DNA from: Aptenodytes patagonicus
Lineage: Eukaryota; Chordata; Aves; Sphenisciformes; Spheniscidae
Reading direction: 5' to 3'
Length of the DNA: 64,000 nt
Assembly: GCF_965638725.1 (NCBI RefSeq)
Contig: NC_134949.1
Span: 48,760,151 to 48,824,150 of the forward strand
Shown here: one piece after another, positions 20,301 through 30,626 of the stretch
How the letters are laid out: each line of letters begins with the position of its first letter
Numbering within the stretch: position 1 is the first letter of the stretch
Made by a program: the position numbers and the translations under genes
Notes under the pieces: model-generated
The model's input: the letters and a program-made list of their open reading frames with translations, nothing else
Told to the model about the DNA's origin: nothing
Database searches by the model: none

Positions 20301-23300
20301 CAGTTATTTACCACCAGATGTCCAGCAAGCAGAAGCTGATGCTAAAGTATATTACCTCCATTTTCAAAGGATCTGCAATCTGTTCTGGGAATACGCTCTG
20401 TTGGTGCTCTCCTTCCGGAAGTCTCTGCGCCCCTTTTTGTGTTAGTACGTTTTGTAGGAGTTGTAGTACCCTCACCTGGAAAGGCAACAGAAAGAATGTT
20501 TTAGCTGCTCGTGTGTAAGCCCAGGGAACGGCACTGCCGTTCTCTTCCTCCCACCTCTGTGAGCTAGTGATTAGCTTAGTGCAATTTCCTGTAACCTCTC
20601 GTTTGATATTCTTCTTTCTCTCTTGTTAGTTATTTGGATCCTGTCGAGCGTAGCTGATGCGTAGCTCTCATGCTCTCTAATACCATCATGCACAGGTTAA
20701 AGAAGACTCTGGCTCCAAAGTAAAGAACCAGCTACACGTTACCGGCTCGTTCTTTAGCTTCTCACTGCTCAGGAACGATATCTGTGAGCCCTACCTGATG
20801 GAATTTATGGTATTTTCAAGATGCGCGTCATCATCGTACCTAAAACCTCAGAGAACTAACTCAATTGAAGAAATGCTTTGGGGAAACATCTCTATCCTTT
20901 TCTCTGAATGTATCTAACGGTAAATAAAGACATGTCTTAAAAGCTGTAGTCGTGTATTTGTTACTGATCCCGCGTCTGGAGTCTAACTGTATCCAAATAC
21001 TTGCCAGAAATAGCTTTTCAAAACTATTTCAATAACAAACATTTTAAACGTCGAAATAAGAAGAAAACAATTTTGCCCGATTCTTTTGAACGGTTTAGGC
21101 AGGCAAAGACCGTCAGTCGAAAAAGCATGACACGGAGACAATTTTTCCGTTCCCGCTTTTTATGAGCACATCCTCCTACTCAACTCTGCTTTACATAAAA
21201 CAGTATTATCGCGGTTTTATCCCTGAAATTTACACTACTGTGAAACTAAACAATTTATTTTTTTTTTAATTAGAAGTAGCAGGTCATCTTTCTGCCCAGC
21301 AATTTTTGATGACTGATCGACTGATGACTCTGGTGTCTTGTTATATTAAGAACATCTCTCCCTCTCCTAAAATGGAATTAGATAGTACTTACTCACTAAA
21401 ACAACAAATACAGATTTTTCTCGGTCACGCCACTTGGTCAAGAATGAAGGAGAAACGTAGTAAGGGAGGTAAATACTTACTAATCTGTATTCCTTTGAGC
21501 TTGATTCTGTTGGGTAAAGCCCAACATTCAAAACAAAATGGAACTCTTTTGCGGATCTCTTTTAGAAGACGCTTCAAGGGGGTATTTATTTAATCTAAAT
21601 TTAGTTCTATAGAAGTTTGATGTGTCGCTCCATTTCCTCAGCTAGACACCCAAGACAGCCAGCAGCGAGCGCGGAGCACCTCTGGGAAAGTGACTCATCT
21701 CCCCTTTCTTTGGCACTATCTTATGATGCAAGAAATAGCCCCCTAAGAGTGCCTGTCTCTCTCCATTTACAACGCAGAGCCTAGACGAGAAATTTAAACT
21801 ACATTCCTAACCTTAGGGGGGTTAAAATTAGACTACACAAATCTTGATCTTGAAGAAAAATTATATGAAAGACCTATGTTGTGTATCTCAGGACAGTACG
21901 CATAGGGTTAATAGCCCATTTCTACCTTTTCCATCTGCAATCAATGCAGGTAGTCACCACGTGTGTGACACTATACGCACACACACACACACACATATAT
22001 GGGGAAAACTTACTGAGGCACTGTTATGCTCTTTGTAATAGGCTACCTTTTATTGTCACTAAACTAAAAAAGCGTGGAGGCGGGGCAATCTGTGTAATAG
22101 TTTCTCCCTGCAACAGTAGTTTTAAAAGTGGTAAACATTGTCCAAGAAGATGAAAAGTACTTGCCTTTCTGCAAGTCTCGCTCGGTAGCTTCCAAGGGTA
22201 ATAGCTCGTTTTCCCGAGGCGAAGACGCAGTTTTTGTGGATTGCTGTTGGTGAGGGTACTGAATCCTGTAATACTCTCCTAGACGTACCCCAAGAGGGAA
22301 AAAAACCCCAACGTTTACTCTCTTGTCAGCACTGCTGTTTAGGAAAGAGTGGCTAATTTCATATTTACCAGATTTATAGCATATTTCCTTTATTGCTCTT
22401 TCCTCTTCGATGTCTGCAGCAGTCTTAGGCACCCAGTCAGAAACATCTGTAGGAGATATTTTTAGAAGCTTACTAGGTATCTATACAAAGCCCTTCAACA
22501 CTTCCTGATAATCAAACACCATAAGGAATTCCATTTCGGTCACGGTTTTGGTTTTTCTGACCGCAACCTCTCTTTCTGGACAGAAAAATGATTCCTTAAT
22601 GTTAGGCCTTTCCAAGTGCAATGGAATTGCAGTTACCACACGTATTAAGAAGCTAACGTTTGTTGATTTCAAATGCTTCAAAAACATCTTCAGTAGCCAT
22701 TGCCAAAATAATCCTTCTTCCTTTACACCCAAAAGGAAATCTTCTGATTAAGCATGTCAGCAGGGAGTGCTTGTCACAAGACCTCTGCCCAAAGTTACTC
22801 TCCTGTAATGTCTGCCGGCAGAGCTGGTGAAGTGAGTGCTCCTTACCCGTCTCGGTTAAGGCTACTAAGATCAGCAAAGCCCTACTTTGTATATTGCTTA
22901 AATTAATGCGGCTTACTCAGACTGAAAGCGAGTTAGGAAGCGCTAACAGGCAGCCCTGCCAGCCAACCTGAAGGGCAGGGGGAAAGTGAAAAGCAGCTTG
23001 GGGCTGCCTGAGAACTAGCACAGTAATTTGCGGAGTGCACGCGTGAGAGTCGGTCGTTCTCTGACTTTCGCTCTCCGGGAATGTGCAATTCACTCCTGCC
23101 CTGTGAATCTCTCCTCTCCCAGTGAGATACAGTCAACGGTTTAACTACATTGTAGAAATGAAAAAAAAAAACAAAAAACCAAAAAACCCACACATACACA
23201 TTCAGTTAAACTAGTGCAGAGTTTTGCATGGATTCTCTTTGCTAGGTTTAAGAATAACTTTCTGTAATACAATGAGACTGCCTACAGAGTTTAGGAAATC

Positions 23301-26300
23301 AGTTGAACAAATCATTTAAGTGGAAGTCACACAACTCTCTCTTGTGAACAAACCTGTGACTTCACCTTCAGTGACGAGTGCGTACAGCCCCTGTTCAACA
23401 GTTTGTTTCCCAGCAAAGAAGTACCTGGTTCCTAAACTTGCAATTTCCTCCCCGAATTTCGAGGCATTTTGAGGAGTATTTGATGGCCACCTGAACCGTG
23501 GAGCACATTTTAAACTCCATTTAATGAAAGAGAGGTAGGTGAATTACAGCCCTATTGAAATATACAGCTAGGCATTTGACAGGAGTCAGAACGTGCTGCC
23601 TCACTCACATCTGGTGACTACCAGTTCCGATACTTTGAAGATTAGCGGGGAACTATTTCAAAAACTTGTCAACAAGTCTTTTCTAAAAATGTAACGGTTA
23701 TTGTAATCGATCAGTTGTGAAGTACATTGCGAGAGTCGAAAAAGCCCACTCTACTTGCTTGTAAAAGAAAGAAAAAAACTGTTTACAGTTCTCTTCCTCT
23801 TCATCGTCCTCTTCATCGTCGTCTTCGTCGTTGAGGTTTATAATCAGTGGAGGGTGAATTGGGAATAAAAGATTCTCTTGATTTCTGAGTGATTCTTGAC
23901 GATGGGCTGGATGCAGAATCCCTCCTTGGACACCCTGTTGCAACGGGGCATCTGCAGAAAAGAACATTGCATTTATTTTATGAGGAGGGAACTAGAATAT
24001 CGCACCCAGGTTGAGACCAGCAGGTATAGTTTTGAAACCATTCTCATACTGAAGGGATCATTAAATAGGCAGGTTGTGCCTTTTAGGAAAAACCTTCTGC
24101 GGAGGTTGGCAAAGGAGCATCTTCCAACTACAGAAAGTATGAAAAAACAGAGAGAGATTGACAACCTCGGGAGACGTGTGATTAGGAATACCTGGGCTGA
24201 AGAGAGCAAATGGGTTGAGGACCCCGCCTGGGCAAATATTTTAAACATGCCGAATAATAGGCAGGCCTGTATCACTCCCCACGGCATCAGTTTTGAAGAA
24301 TTTAGCAGTGCTAAGCACAGGATTAGCCCGTTTTAGCCTGTAGACTTTTTTTTCCCTATCAATTTTCTGAATCACAGCTCTCTTGACTAAGTACAAAATG
24401 TAGATTTTGAGAAAGACTATGAAGTTCGTGAAAATAATTTACACTGAATCAGGAGAAAGTCAGAAAAGATACTCTTTTCCTTAGGCCTTTGTATCTACCC
24501 ATAATGTAATCTACCCAGCAAAACTATTTCAGCACTGGGATAGCATTTTCTGAGAGCCAGGAAATGCAACGGTCCGAAAAGAAAAATGATGAAAAATGGT
24601 GAGTCTGATTGCGTTGTTCAAGCTGACCAACGTGCAGCTATAGACACAATCAGGGTTCTGTGCATTGTATTAAAAACATTGAAGTTGGATATGTTGTCCA
24701 GTTTCAGAGGAATAAGACGAGGCATGGGCATCTTCCTGTATTCCACTTGTTGTTATTCTTGTGCACCTCTTGCTTGCCTACGAGCAGCGTGTGTATCATA
24801 TTAAGCCCATTTTAATAACACTGCTACAGATGGGATTTGTTGTGTCTCAGGCGAGAGAAAGTAAGAGACAACACTTTAGCTTGGTAGAGCCTTTCTCAGT
24901 GTCCCCAACAGGATATTCTCAGCTCCGGGTAGCGTAAGCCAAATCAAACTTAAGTCAGCTTAACAAGATTTCTAAGCATGAAAACGAATAAATGCAGTTT
25001 TAATGTTTGCAGTGTTCTTGTGGAGCACACGGACTCTGAATTTATGCACATTGCCGTAAAAAGAAAAAGGGTTGCGTCCATTTTCTCGTTCTGATCGTTG
25101 GACGTTGCTCTTCTACAGGATACCCTTGTCCGTAGTGCCTCTTGGGCATAGTCTCTGACTCACACCGCACCCACAAGCGTGCCTACGTGGTGTTTACGAC
25201 AGCACTAGCTGCCAGGGGCCGGTGCTGTGGATGTGGGAACTGCACTAAGAGCAGTACGGGCACTCGTCGAAACAGCGCTCAAGTTCTTGCCGTGGTCCTA
25301 TGTGGTTAGTTAGGCTCAACACGCCCAGCTATGACAGGCTGCCTTTTCCCGGGGGAACTGCAGGAACACAAGGTGTTTGCTTCTGACTAGAGGTCTTTCT
25401 GGACTTCTCTTCTGACACCTGTCTCCAGCTCCGGAGATCAGGCCCACGAACAACTACAGTTCAGTCCACTTGTTCACGCATCTGTGACAAGTCACGCTGA
25501 CTTGCTCTCCCTCCTGCTTCCGCCTGATTTCTGACACCTGTCTTGGTTCCCTGCCCTGGACTCTTTCCCTGTTCCAGGTTCCAGCTGTCTACCCGGACTC
25601 CTGCTAGACAAGAGCTCCTCTTCGAAAGGGAAAAAGGAACCCAACTTACAGTGGTGGTTTTTTCCGCAAATACTCTGACTTTCAGATACTGTACTGCCCA
25701 CACACTGTTACTGTACTTCAATAGCCTGCATCCAATGTTCAAGCCTGAAGAATTTATTCAGAACGATGAACTGGAAATACATCTGCACACACAGCACTGT
25801 AATCTGATGTTACCTCTACAAGGGGTGGCTCATCCAGGTAACATGTTGTGCTCCGTCAACAGATATTGCTACTAGCGGCCCTACCAACCTCCTCCCCCCA
25901 CCACACACACTACTTTTTGTTTCTCTTAAGTGGTTACCTGCCTACTAACCATTTTCGCTACTAGAGAGATTTAATCCAGCCAATACCCCAGCAAAGCAAC
26001 AGTCTTCCTCCACGGATCTCAGCAACCTAAACCGCCGTTTGTGACTTTGTCTTTCGTGTAACTGATAGTTAGGAAGATCCGTAACATGACAGCTAAACAA
26101 GTTGATGTGGCAACCCTACTCAAATGCCAATACAATTCCTTTCTTTGCCTTGAGCTTGCTGGGATAGCACATCATACCGGATCAGTTTGCCATGGTACAT
26201 TTCTTGACCTTAACATATATATTACCTAAGCACTGGAAGTAAGCACCGGAAGGACATTTGCGTGTATTAATGAACAAACTGTTGAGAAAAAAGAGTTCTA

Positions 26301-26429
26301 CTCACTGTTGCTAGGTGGCAAAAAAAGTCCATTTATAATACGAGGTTTGCTGTGACGGAAGGCACAACTGATCCTCACACAGCCTACGGGTTGTGTTTCC
26401 CACAAACAGGAGATGTTGCTGTACTTTTG
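14273..26429 (-). CDS. C12orf50: C12orf50-like CCCH zinc-finger protein, complete gene copy with triplicated exon pair
   Basis: Multi-exon minus-strand gene. Exons in transcript order: 26306-26429 (zinc finger), 23787-23951 (acidic), 22369-22446, 22165-22278, X1 20356-20475, possible W 19002-19067, Y1 18569-18772, X2 16888-17007, Y2 16498-16701, X3 14817-14936, Y3 14427-14630, and candidate last exon Z 14273-14343. Phases agree throughout: every junction after the zinc-finger exon is phase 1. The product resembles human C12orf50 as I recall it: ISCLWETQPVGC, NGLFLPPS, NQENLLFPIHPPL, IEEERAIKEICYKSGEYYR and TPTK...FENGG all have counterparts. That protein resembles the third CCCH finger region of ZC3H11A, an mRNA-export-associated factor, so RNA binding in the nucleus is likely but unproven. 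About 505 residues are predicted against roughly 414 in human; the excess is the added X-Y blocks. The start codon lies in an upstream exon that I could not place. Confidence 0.85.
14427..14630 (-). CDS. C12orf50: C12orf50-like exon Y3 (duplicate, last Y)
   Basis: Third copy of exon Y. It is followed 83 bp downstream on the minus strand by candidate terminal exon Z. Equivalent exons are at 38349-38552 and 62227-62430. All keep the 68-codon open frame. Confidence 0.73.
14817..14936 (-). CDS. C12orf50: C12orf50-like exon X3 (duplicate)
   Basis: Third copy of exon X, in the first 2.07-kb repeat. Acceptor ttgcctttccag and donor g|gtaata are kept and the frame is open. Equivalent exons are at 38739-38858 and 62617-62736. 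Confidence 0.75.
15363..15901. other. Repeat-only segment of unknown origin
   Basis: About 540 bp present in copies a and b of the 2,071-bp repeat (again at 17434-17972) but not beside the ancestral X1 exon. It has an exon-like piece on the plus strand (acceptor gtattttcag, open to 15550) and a 123-codon plus-strand frame beginning at 15712 that runs into the next repeat copy. I recognise no protein or mobile element in it. Confidence 0.5.
16498..16701 (-). CDS. C12orf50: C12orf50-like exon Y2 (duplicate)
   Basis: Duplicate of Y1, 2,071 bp away, 204 nt, with the same acceptor and donor. The open frame is unchanged. Joined to X2 it adds an in-frame block of 108 residues (324 nt). Confidence 0.73.
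16888..17007 (-). CDS. C12orf50: C12orf50-like exon X2 (duplicate)
   Basis: Duplicate of X1 inside the second 2.07-kb repeat, with the same length, phases and splice sites. Its downstream intron to Y2 is only 186 bp because about 1.4 kb present between X1 and Y1 is missing. The frame is open and identical to X3 over the parts compared. Confidence 0.75.
17973..18890 (+). repeat. 2,071-bp nested repeat, partial copy c (unit 1)
   Basis: About 918 bp holding exon Y1 and a Z copy. Similarity stops at gtccaat near 18887, where the sequence passes into the 1.4 kb that is missing from copies a and b. This is the ancestral arrangement from which the repeat was made. Confidence 0.92.
18569..18772 (-). 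CDS. C12orf50: C12orf50-like exon Y1
   Basis: 204 nt, phase 1 to phase 1, with acceptor tcacttctag and donor g|gtgggc. The 68 codons begin GIHTSDPTVKPGDRQRGRG, pass through SIPYVRETGRKTYSNSSG and end in RSAYVVYRTVTVSQEP plus a short Asn/Ser/Thr tail. It is rich in Arg, Ser and Thr with no recognised domain and is probably disordered. Assignment to C12orf50 rests on strand, position, phase continuity with exon X and family-like composition, not on a confident residue match. Confidence 0.72.
18891..20298. other. C12orf50-like intron kept only once per unit
   Basis: The 1.4 kb between Y1 and X1 that is absent from the duplicated X-Y blocks. Apart from candidate exon W (19002-19067), a perfect inverted repeat aggaacgtt...aacgttcct-like motif near 19703-19723 and a poly-T tract before 20161, I see nothing notable. 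Equivalent at 42813-44222. Confidence 0.5.
19002..19067 (-). CDS. C12orf50: Possible C12orf50-like exon W
   Basis: 66 nt, open, and phase 1 to phase 1 with acceptor cactgtaaag and donor g|gtattt. It would encode EGKEKKWISEEPRNSPNT and four more residues. It vaguely resembles the human segment EEKEITISKCSNTK that follows FENGG. The acceptor lacks a good pyrimidine tract, so this may be chance. It is absent from the X2-Y2 and X3-Y3 introns, because the segment holding it was deleted there. Same candidate at 42924-42989. Confidence 0.35.
20299..20912 (+). repeat. Detached segment homologous to the right half of the 2,071-bp repeat
   Basis: About 610 bp matching 14758-15362, including exon X1. 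It begins at ttcagttatttaccacc and ends near ctctgaatgtatctaacgg, where copies a and b instead enter the 15363-15901 segment. It is slightly more diverged than copies a and b are from each other. Equivalent at 44223-44836. Confidence 0.85.
20356..20475 (-). CDS. C12orf50: C12orf50-like exon X1 (copy at the ancestral position)
   Basis: 120 nt, phase 1 to phase 1. Acceptor ttgcctttccag, donor g|gtaata. It encodes GEGTTTPTKRTNTKRGAE, a basic Ser/Thr/Arg-rich middle and RSFENGG. The corresponding human exon has TVPTK...FENGG. This copy lies outside the 2.07-kb repeats and is followed by a 1.58-kb intron before Y1, so I take it as the original. It differs from X2 and X3 at a CpG codon, reading Cys (TGC) where they read Arg (CGC). 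Confidence 0.8.
20916..22164. other. C12orf50-like intron with GC donor
   Basis: Intron between exon 22165-22278 and X1. Contains the CA microsatellite and a 95-codon plus-strand frame (21306-21593) without recognised product. Confidence 0.5.
21977..21995 (+). repeat. CA microsatellite
   Basis: About nine CA units followed by tatat, in a C12orf50-like intron. The unit 2 equivalent near 45902 has about seven. Confidence 0.9.
22165..22278 (-). CDS. C12orf50: C12orf50-like exon ending in a GC donor
   Basis: 114 nt, phase 1 to phase 1. Acceptor acgtctag. The product begins GEYYRIQYPHQQQ, continuing CYKSG as in human CYKSGEYYR, and ends RDLQKG. The donor is cagaaag|gcaagt: GC instead of GT, but otherwise a perfect donor match, as required for GC-AG introns. 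Splicing here joins LQK-G to EGTTTPTK of exon X, which parallels human LQEGDGLTVPTK, so the GC site is supported by the protein. Confidence 0.82.
22369..22446 (-). CDS. C12orf50: C12orf50-like exon: IEEERAIKEICYKSG motif
   Basis: 78 nt, phase 1 to phase 1. Acceptor atctcctacag, donor g|gtaaat. The frame reads VSDWVPKTAADIEEERAIKE and then ICYKSG, matching the human segment that I recall as TPEEIEEKRAIKEMCYKSG. This is the most conserved stretch of the protein and the strongest evidence for the family assignment. It is predicted to be helical. Confidence 0.88.
22447..23786. other. C12orf50-like intron between acidic and IEEERAIKE exons
   Basis: No mobile element or RNA gene recognised. One A-rich tract lies near 23160-23190. 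In unit 2 a 1-bp-scale indel near 46732 changes short chance frames but no exon. Confidence 0.5.
23787..23951 (-). CDS. C12orf50: C12orf50-like exon: linker and acidic tract
   Basis: 165 nt, phase 1 to phase 1. Acceptor ttttctgcag, donor t|gtaaac. It encodes a Gln-rich linker, then RNQENLLFPIHPPLIINLND, then a run of about 15 Asp/Glu residues written with mixed GAC/GAT/GAA/GAG codons. Human C12orf50 has PQENISRPIHHPLVL and an acidic stretch at the same place. ZC3H11A also has an acidic run after a THPPVVIN-like motif, which supports common descent of this module. Confidence 0.85.
26306..26429 (-). CDS. C12orf50: C12orf50-like exon: CCCH zinc finger
   Basis: 124 nt, phase 0 in, phase 1 out. 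Acceptor ttttctcctgcag, donor a|gtgagt. The reading frame gives 41 codons containing C-x8-C-x4-C-x3-H (Cys8, Cys17, Cys22, His26 of the exon) followed by HSKPRIINGLFLPPSN. This is the same arrangement as the third finger of ZC3H11A and the N-terminal finger of human C12orf50. It should bind one zinc ion and probably single-stranded RNA. In human the start codon lies only three residues before this exon's equivalent, so the missing upstream exon probably contributes just a few residues. Confidence 0.88.
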
Positions 26430-29400
26430 CTGCAGGAGAAAACGGTTTTCAGATATTGTGAATAAAACACTAAAAACGGACTAAATGGATCAGCACGCGG
26501 TGTACTGCTGTGATGAACATACGACTAAGACTTTGCGGGACCACGCTCTGATGTTTTGGAACATTTACAGTTATCTTTAAAGTTATCTTCAGCTCCAGAT
26601 ACCCCTGAAGTTATCTCGAGTTAGGTCTATGGAGCTTTCATGGTGTAAAACTGTTCCTAGATAAGAATAGGAGTAAAGCAGTCTACTTACTGTGCTGCAG
26701 ACTTTTCGTGAGATGCTGGGAAGAAAAAAAATCTGTTAGTCACTCAATTGACAGGTGGCCGCCTTTCCGTTCCTGCGCAGTGGGCTAATCAGGTCAATGT
26801 CACATGAAATCTGCTGTGCAAGTGCAAGTCTTAACACTAGCACTCTCTTACTATCAAAGGACGTGGGTCTACGGGAAAATAAGGAGTAAGAAGCAAAACC
26901 CGGGAAGATTCCCAACAAAAACTGAAACACTGAAAGACTGGGAATTGATGTTCTGAGACTACTGTCGTTACACCGCTCACACCATCTCCCGGCTGCTTTT
27001 ATAGGTGACAACCACAAGCCTAATGGGAAAAAAAGGATATCTACGTGGATTTGTTTAATTATTTGTTTAATGGTTGCTGCTTTACTCACACATATAATCA
27101 CAGTGCTGCTCTCCCTCTGTTGATCAATACGTCGCCAGCCAAGAAGTCGGCACACTATCGCAGAGATAGCACGTTCACAACGAGAGTCACTCTTGTTAGT
27201 CATGCTTAAAATTCTTTTTCTGTCGCTCTGCCTTATTAAAGTTTACAGATTTTAGCATCGCCTCTGATTATGCAATTCACTTCTAACCCGAGGTATCTTC
27301 CTCAAGCACATGATGAACTCATCATTCCAAAGAGGCAACTGCTCATGACCATTACCCTGAACATACAAGCTCAGGTTTATACCCTGGATATGAACTACAT
27401 CCCAGCTGAGAGCTGTAAATGCCAGGTTGCCGGGTATTTCTTAGCGACTTTCTGTGTCAGTTTTTAGAGGAAAGCAAAGTCACACTGGGGAATATTTGAC
27501 TATTCGAAGGTAAGTTTCACCCACTTTTCCAGACATTAGCAGCTGGGTGTAGGAGCAGCATCTCCTACAAAAACACGCCACTTCTGGGCTGCAGCCAGTA
27601 CAGCTGGGCCATCCACTGAGACACGCTGGGGTCTGGAGCCAAAGCCCATCTCCCAGGCATTAACGCCTAAATCCCCGATGCTGGAAGGGATGCAACAACA
27701 ACGAGCCCTACACCCACCCCTGGATTTTTACCACGTGGCATATAAATATTGCTTTGAAGGGCAAACCCACGTTGAAGGACTTTGTTTTAAGTACCCGATT
27801 TTGCAGAAATTCAGGCAGTGGCTCTAAGCAGAGATGATAAACGTGGCCTATTTATTCAGAATCAATGTAACGTTGATTCAGTAAGAAAGATGAGCGATGA
27901 GTGAACTTTATGCGCGGTGTTTAACTGATGTGTCCCTTGAGTATCGGAGCCCAGTTCGCAGGAGTCCTAATTGCCCGCGGTTTAGGTGAGCATTAGCTCT
28001 TCTCACCGCTGCCGAAAATCAGATCTTTGACCTACAGGTGCGGCCATGACCCAGACAGAGCGACGTATCAACTTCTACCTTTACCTAATAAACCTCCCTT
28101 TCAACACGGGTGTATCAAGAAAGTCAAGGACACAAACCACTCTAAAAGCTACAGCACTTACCTGTGCGTAGGGGGAATAGAAATGGCAAGAGCGGTCATT
28201 CCCAACTGCGGCCATTTTCACCTCGTGTGCTTCTCCTCCACTCTCTTAATACCGGCAGAACAGACATGGAAACGTTAAAGCTACCAGCATTCAGGCCAAT
28301 CGTAATCTTATCCCGAAAGCAGCAGTTTCCTTTCAAAAACTGGACCTTCAGGACCTTAGCTCTGCTGCTTTTTTGGAACAAAACGCCAACTGACAGCGAA
28401 ATACACGTGAACGAAGGAGGTGGTACCTTCTCCAGGCTTGTTGAACCGACGAAGGCAGTTGCCAGCCGGTATAGAATGTTACCTTTCCACGGTTGCCAAC
28501 CGCTCCTCCAGCTGGTGACATCAGCGTCATGGCGCTCTCTGACCTGTCCAGCTTGAACATCTTCCTTTATCTCCACTGCTTCAGAGTAAAGTACGGAAGA
28601 TCGGACCGTTTCAAAGAGTCTCCCGCTCCGGTGTTTCTTTAACGTAAAACGGCAGAAACCCACTTGGCGGGGCTTCAATAATACCCAACTCCTTGCCGTA
28701 GGAACTGTGGCCTTGGAAGCAAATCTTTGACACCGCAAAGACAAACCTCCTTCTTGGACTATTTTTAACCAAAACCCTCGAGCCCAGTGTTTTCCTTACT
28801 GTACCTCTTTCTTTGGATGGAGAAACTTGCTGCTTCCTGCTAGTGCGCTGTTAGCTGCTAACTGCTTACAGTGTTGGGGTTCATTGCTTTTTCTCGCTTC
28901 CGTGACGCCCGCTGCCACAGCTAAAGCAGAAAGAACAGCGTACGCTTGTGTCCCTAATTAACACCTCTGTTCTCATTCGGGTCCTAGGCTGCCTCTGAAC
29001 AAAAGGTATCGGGGGGGGGGGGGGATGAAGTTTCAGTCCCGGAGCGTGGTAAGGCATACTGTTATCCCCAGGACGTAGGGTCAAATTTGCAACACTGAGT
29101 GACATCGGTGACTTGGAGATGAACACTTCAGGTGCCAGTGACTCCATGGGCACAAAGGGTACAAGGCTGGCTCAGCGGTGGCTACACCCAAGCCGGGGGA
29201 GAAGGACAAAGACATTGAAACGACTGGAGGTCTTCTAGTCTCTCTAGGAGCCTATCGATTTGTTTGTAACTCAAGTATCAGCGGGTGGCCCGAAGGCTAA
29301 CTGCAAAGGACAGTACCGCATGCCTGACCACTGGGACTTTGGCAGCGGAATAAAGCGACTTCTACCGGAATGACTTCACCTAAGTAGAGAATGAAAGTGC

Positions 29401-29690
29401 CCGCTGGGATCAAGGTGGGGAGTACTGGCGAGAGCTGTGAACAGAGAAACGATGTGAAAAGGCTGCCACAGTTCCGTAAGCCCTACCACTGACTGGGGCA
29501 CAGAGGGGAAGGAAAATTCAGGAAAGCAGATGAGGGCCACGGATAATGAACTGTCAGTGGGCAGGAGCAGCCATAGGAGGAACGGGTCAACGCTGCCAAG
29601 AGCTATCCAAACAGGGGCTCTTTGTAGCTGTATAGCTGTGCCTAAATGAGGCGCGGAAGAAGGTACGGTCAGGAAGCATTAATTCCGTAT

Positions 29691-30626
29691 TGGGTTTGCG
29701 TGGCAAGGTTTTGGTAGCGGGGGGGCTACAGGGGGGGCTTCTGTGAGACGCTGCTGGAAGCTTCCCCCATGTGGGATAGAGCCAATGCCAGCCGGCTCCA
29801 AGGCGGACCCGCCGCTAGCCAGTATGTGACAGAAACAACGCTGCAGACACCAAGGAGAGTGGAGAAGGAGGGGGAGGAGGTGCTCCAGGCGCCGGAGCAG
29901 CGATTCCCCTGCAGCCCGTGGTGAAGACCATGGTGAGGCAGGCTGTCCCCCTGCAGCCCGTGGAGGTCCACGGTGGAGCAGATCTCCACCTGCAGCCCGT
30001 GGAGGACCCCACGCTGGAGCAGGTGGATGCGCCCAAGGGAGGCTGTGACCCCGTGGAGAGCCGGCGCTGGAGCAGGCTCCTGGCAGGACCTGTGGACCCG
30101 CGGAGAGAGGAGCCCACGCTGGAGCAGGTTTGGCGGCAGGACTTGTGACCCCGTGGGGGACCCACGCTGGAGCAGCTTGTGGAGAACTGCAGCCCGTGGG
30201 AAGGGCTCAGGTTGGAGAAGTCCGTGGAGGACTGTCTGCCGTGGGAGGGACCCCACGCTGGAGCAGGGGCAGAGCGTGAGGAGTCCTCCCCCTGAGGAGG
30301 AAGGAGCGGCAGAGACAACGTGTGGTGAGGTAGAGGAAAGCGGGAGTAAAGTTGAGCCCGGGAAGAAGGGAGGGGTGGCGGGAAGGCGTTTTAAGATTCA
30401 GGTTTTATTTCTCATTACCCTACTCGGGTTTGATTGCTAATAAATTAATTTCCCGTCGTGTCCCCCGCCCCCCGAGGCGAGTGTGTTTTGCCCGTGAGGG
30501 TAACGGGTGAGTGACCTCGACCCACGAGCCTTTCGTCGTGTTTTCTCTCCCCTCTCCAGCTGAGGAGGGCAGTGATGGAGCGGCTTTGGCGGGCACCTGG
30601 CGTCCAGCCAGGGTCAACCCACCACA
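29691..30626 (+). mobile_element. Solo LTR, unit 2 copy
   Basis: Same element as at 5779, same ends and same position relative to the RLIG1-like exon 1. It was carried by the 24-kb duplication, not inserted independently. Confidence 0.65.

Larger units (their letters stand above)
1..23911 (+). repeat. 24-kb tandem array, unit 1
   Basis: First copy in the window of a direct tandem repeat. The first bases of the window (tgcagaatccctccttggac) recur at 23912 and 47831, and every landmark recurs in the same order: zinc-finger exon, LTR, CpG island, CR1, 2.07-kb repeats. The register is arbitrary because the window opens inside a C12orf50 exon. The period is 23,911 bp here and 23,919 bp for the next unit. 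Offsets drift between 23,911 and 23,924 along the unit because of small indels. Confidence 0.97.
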
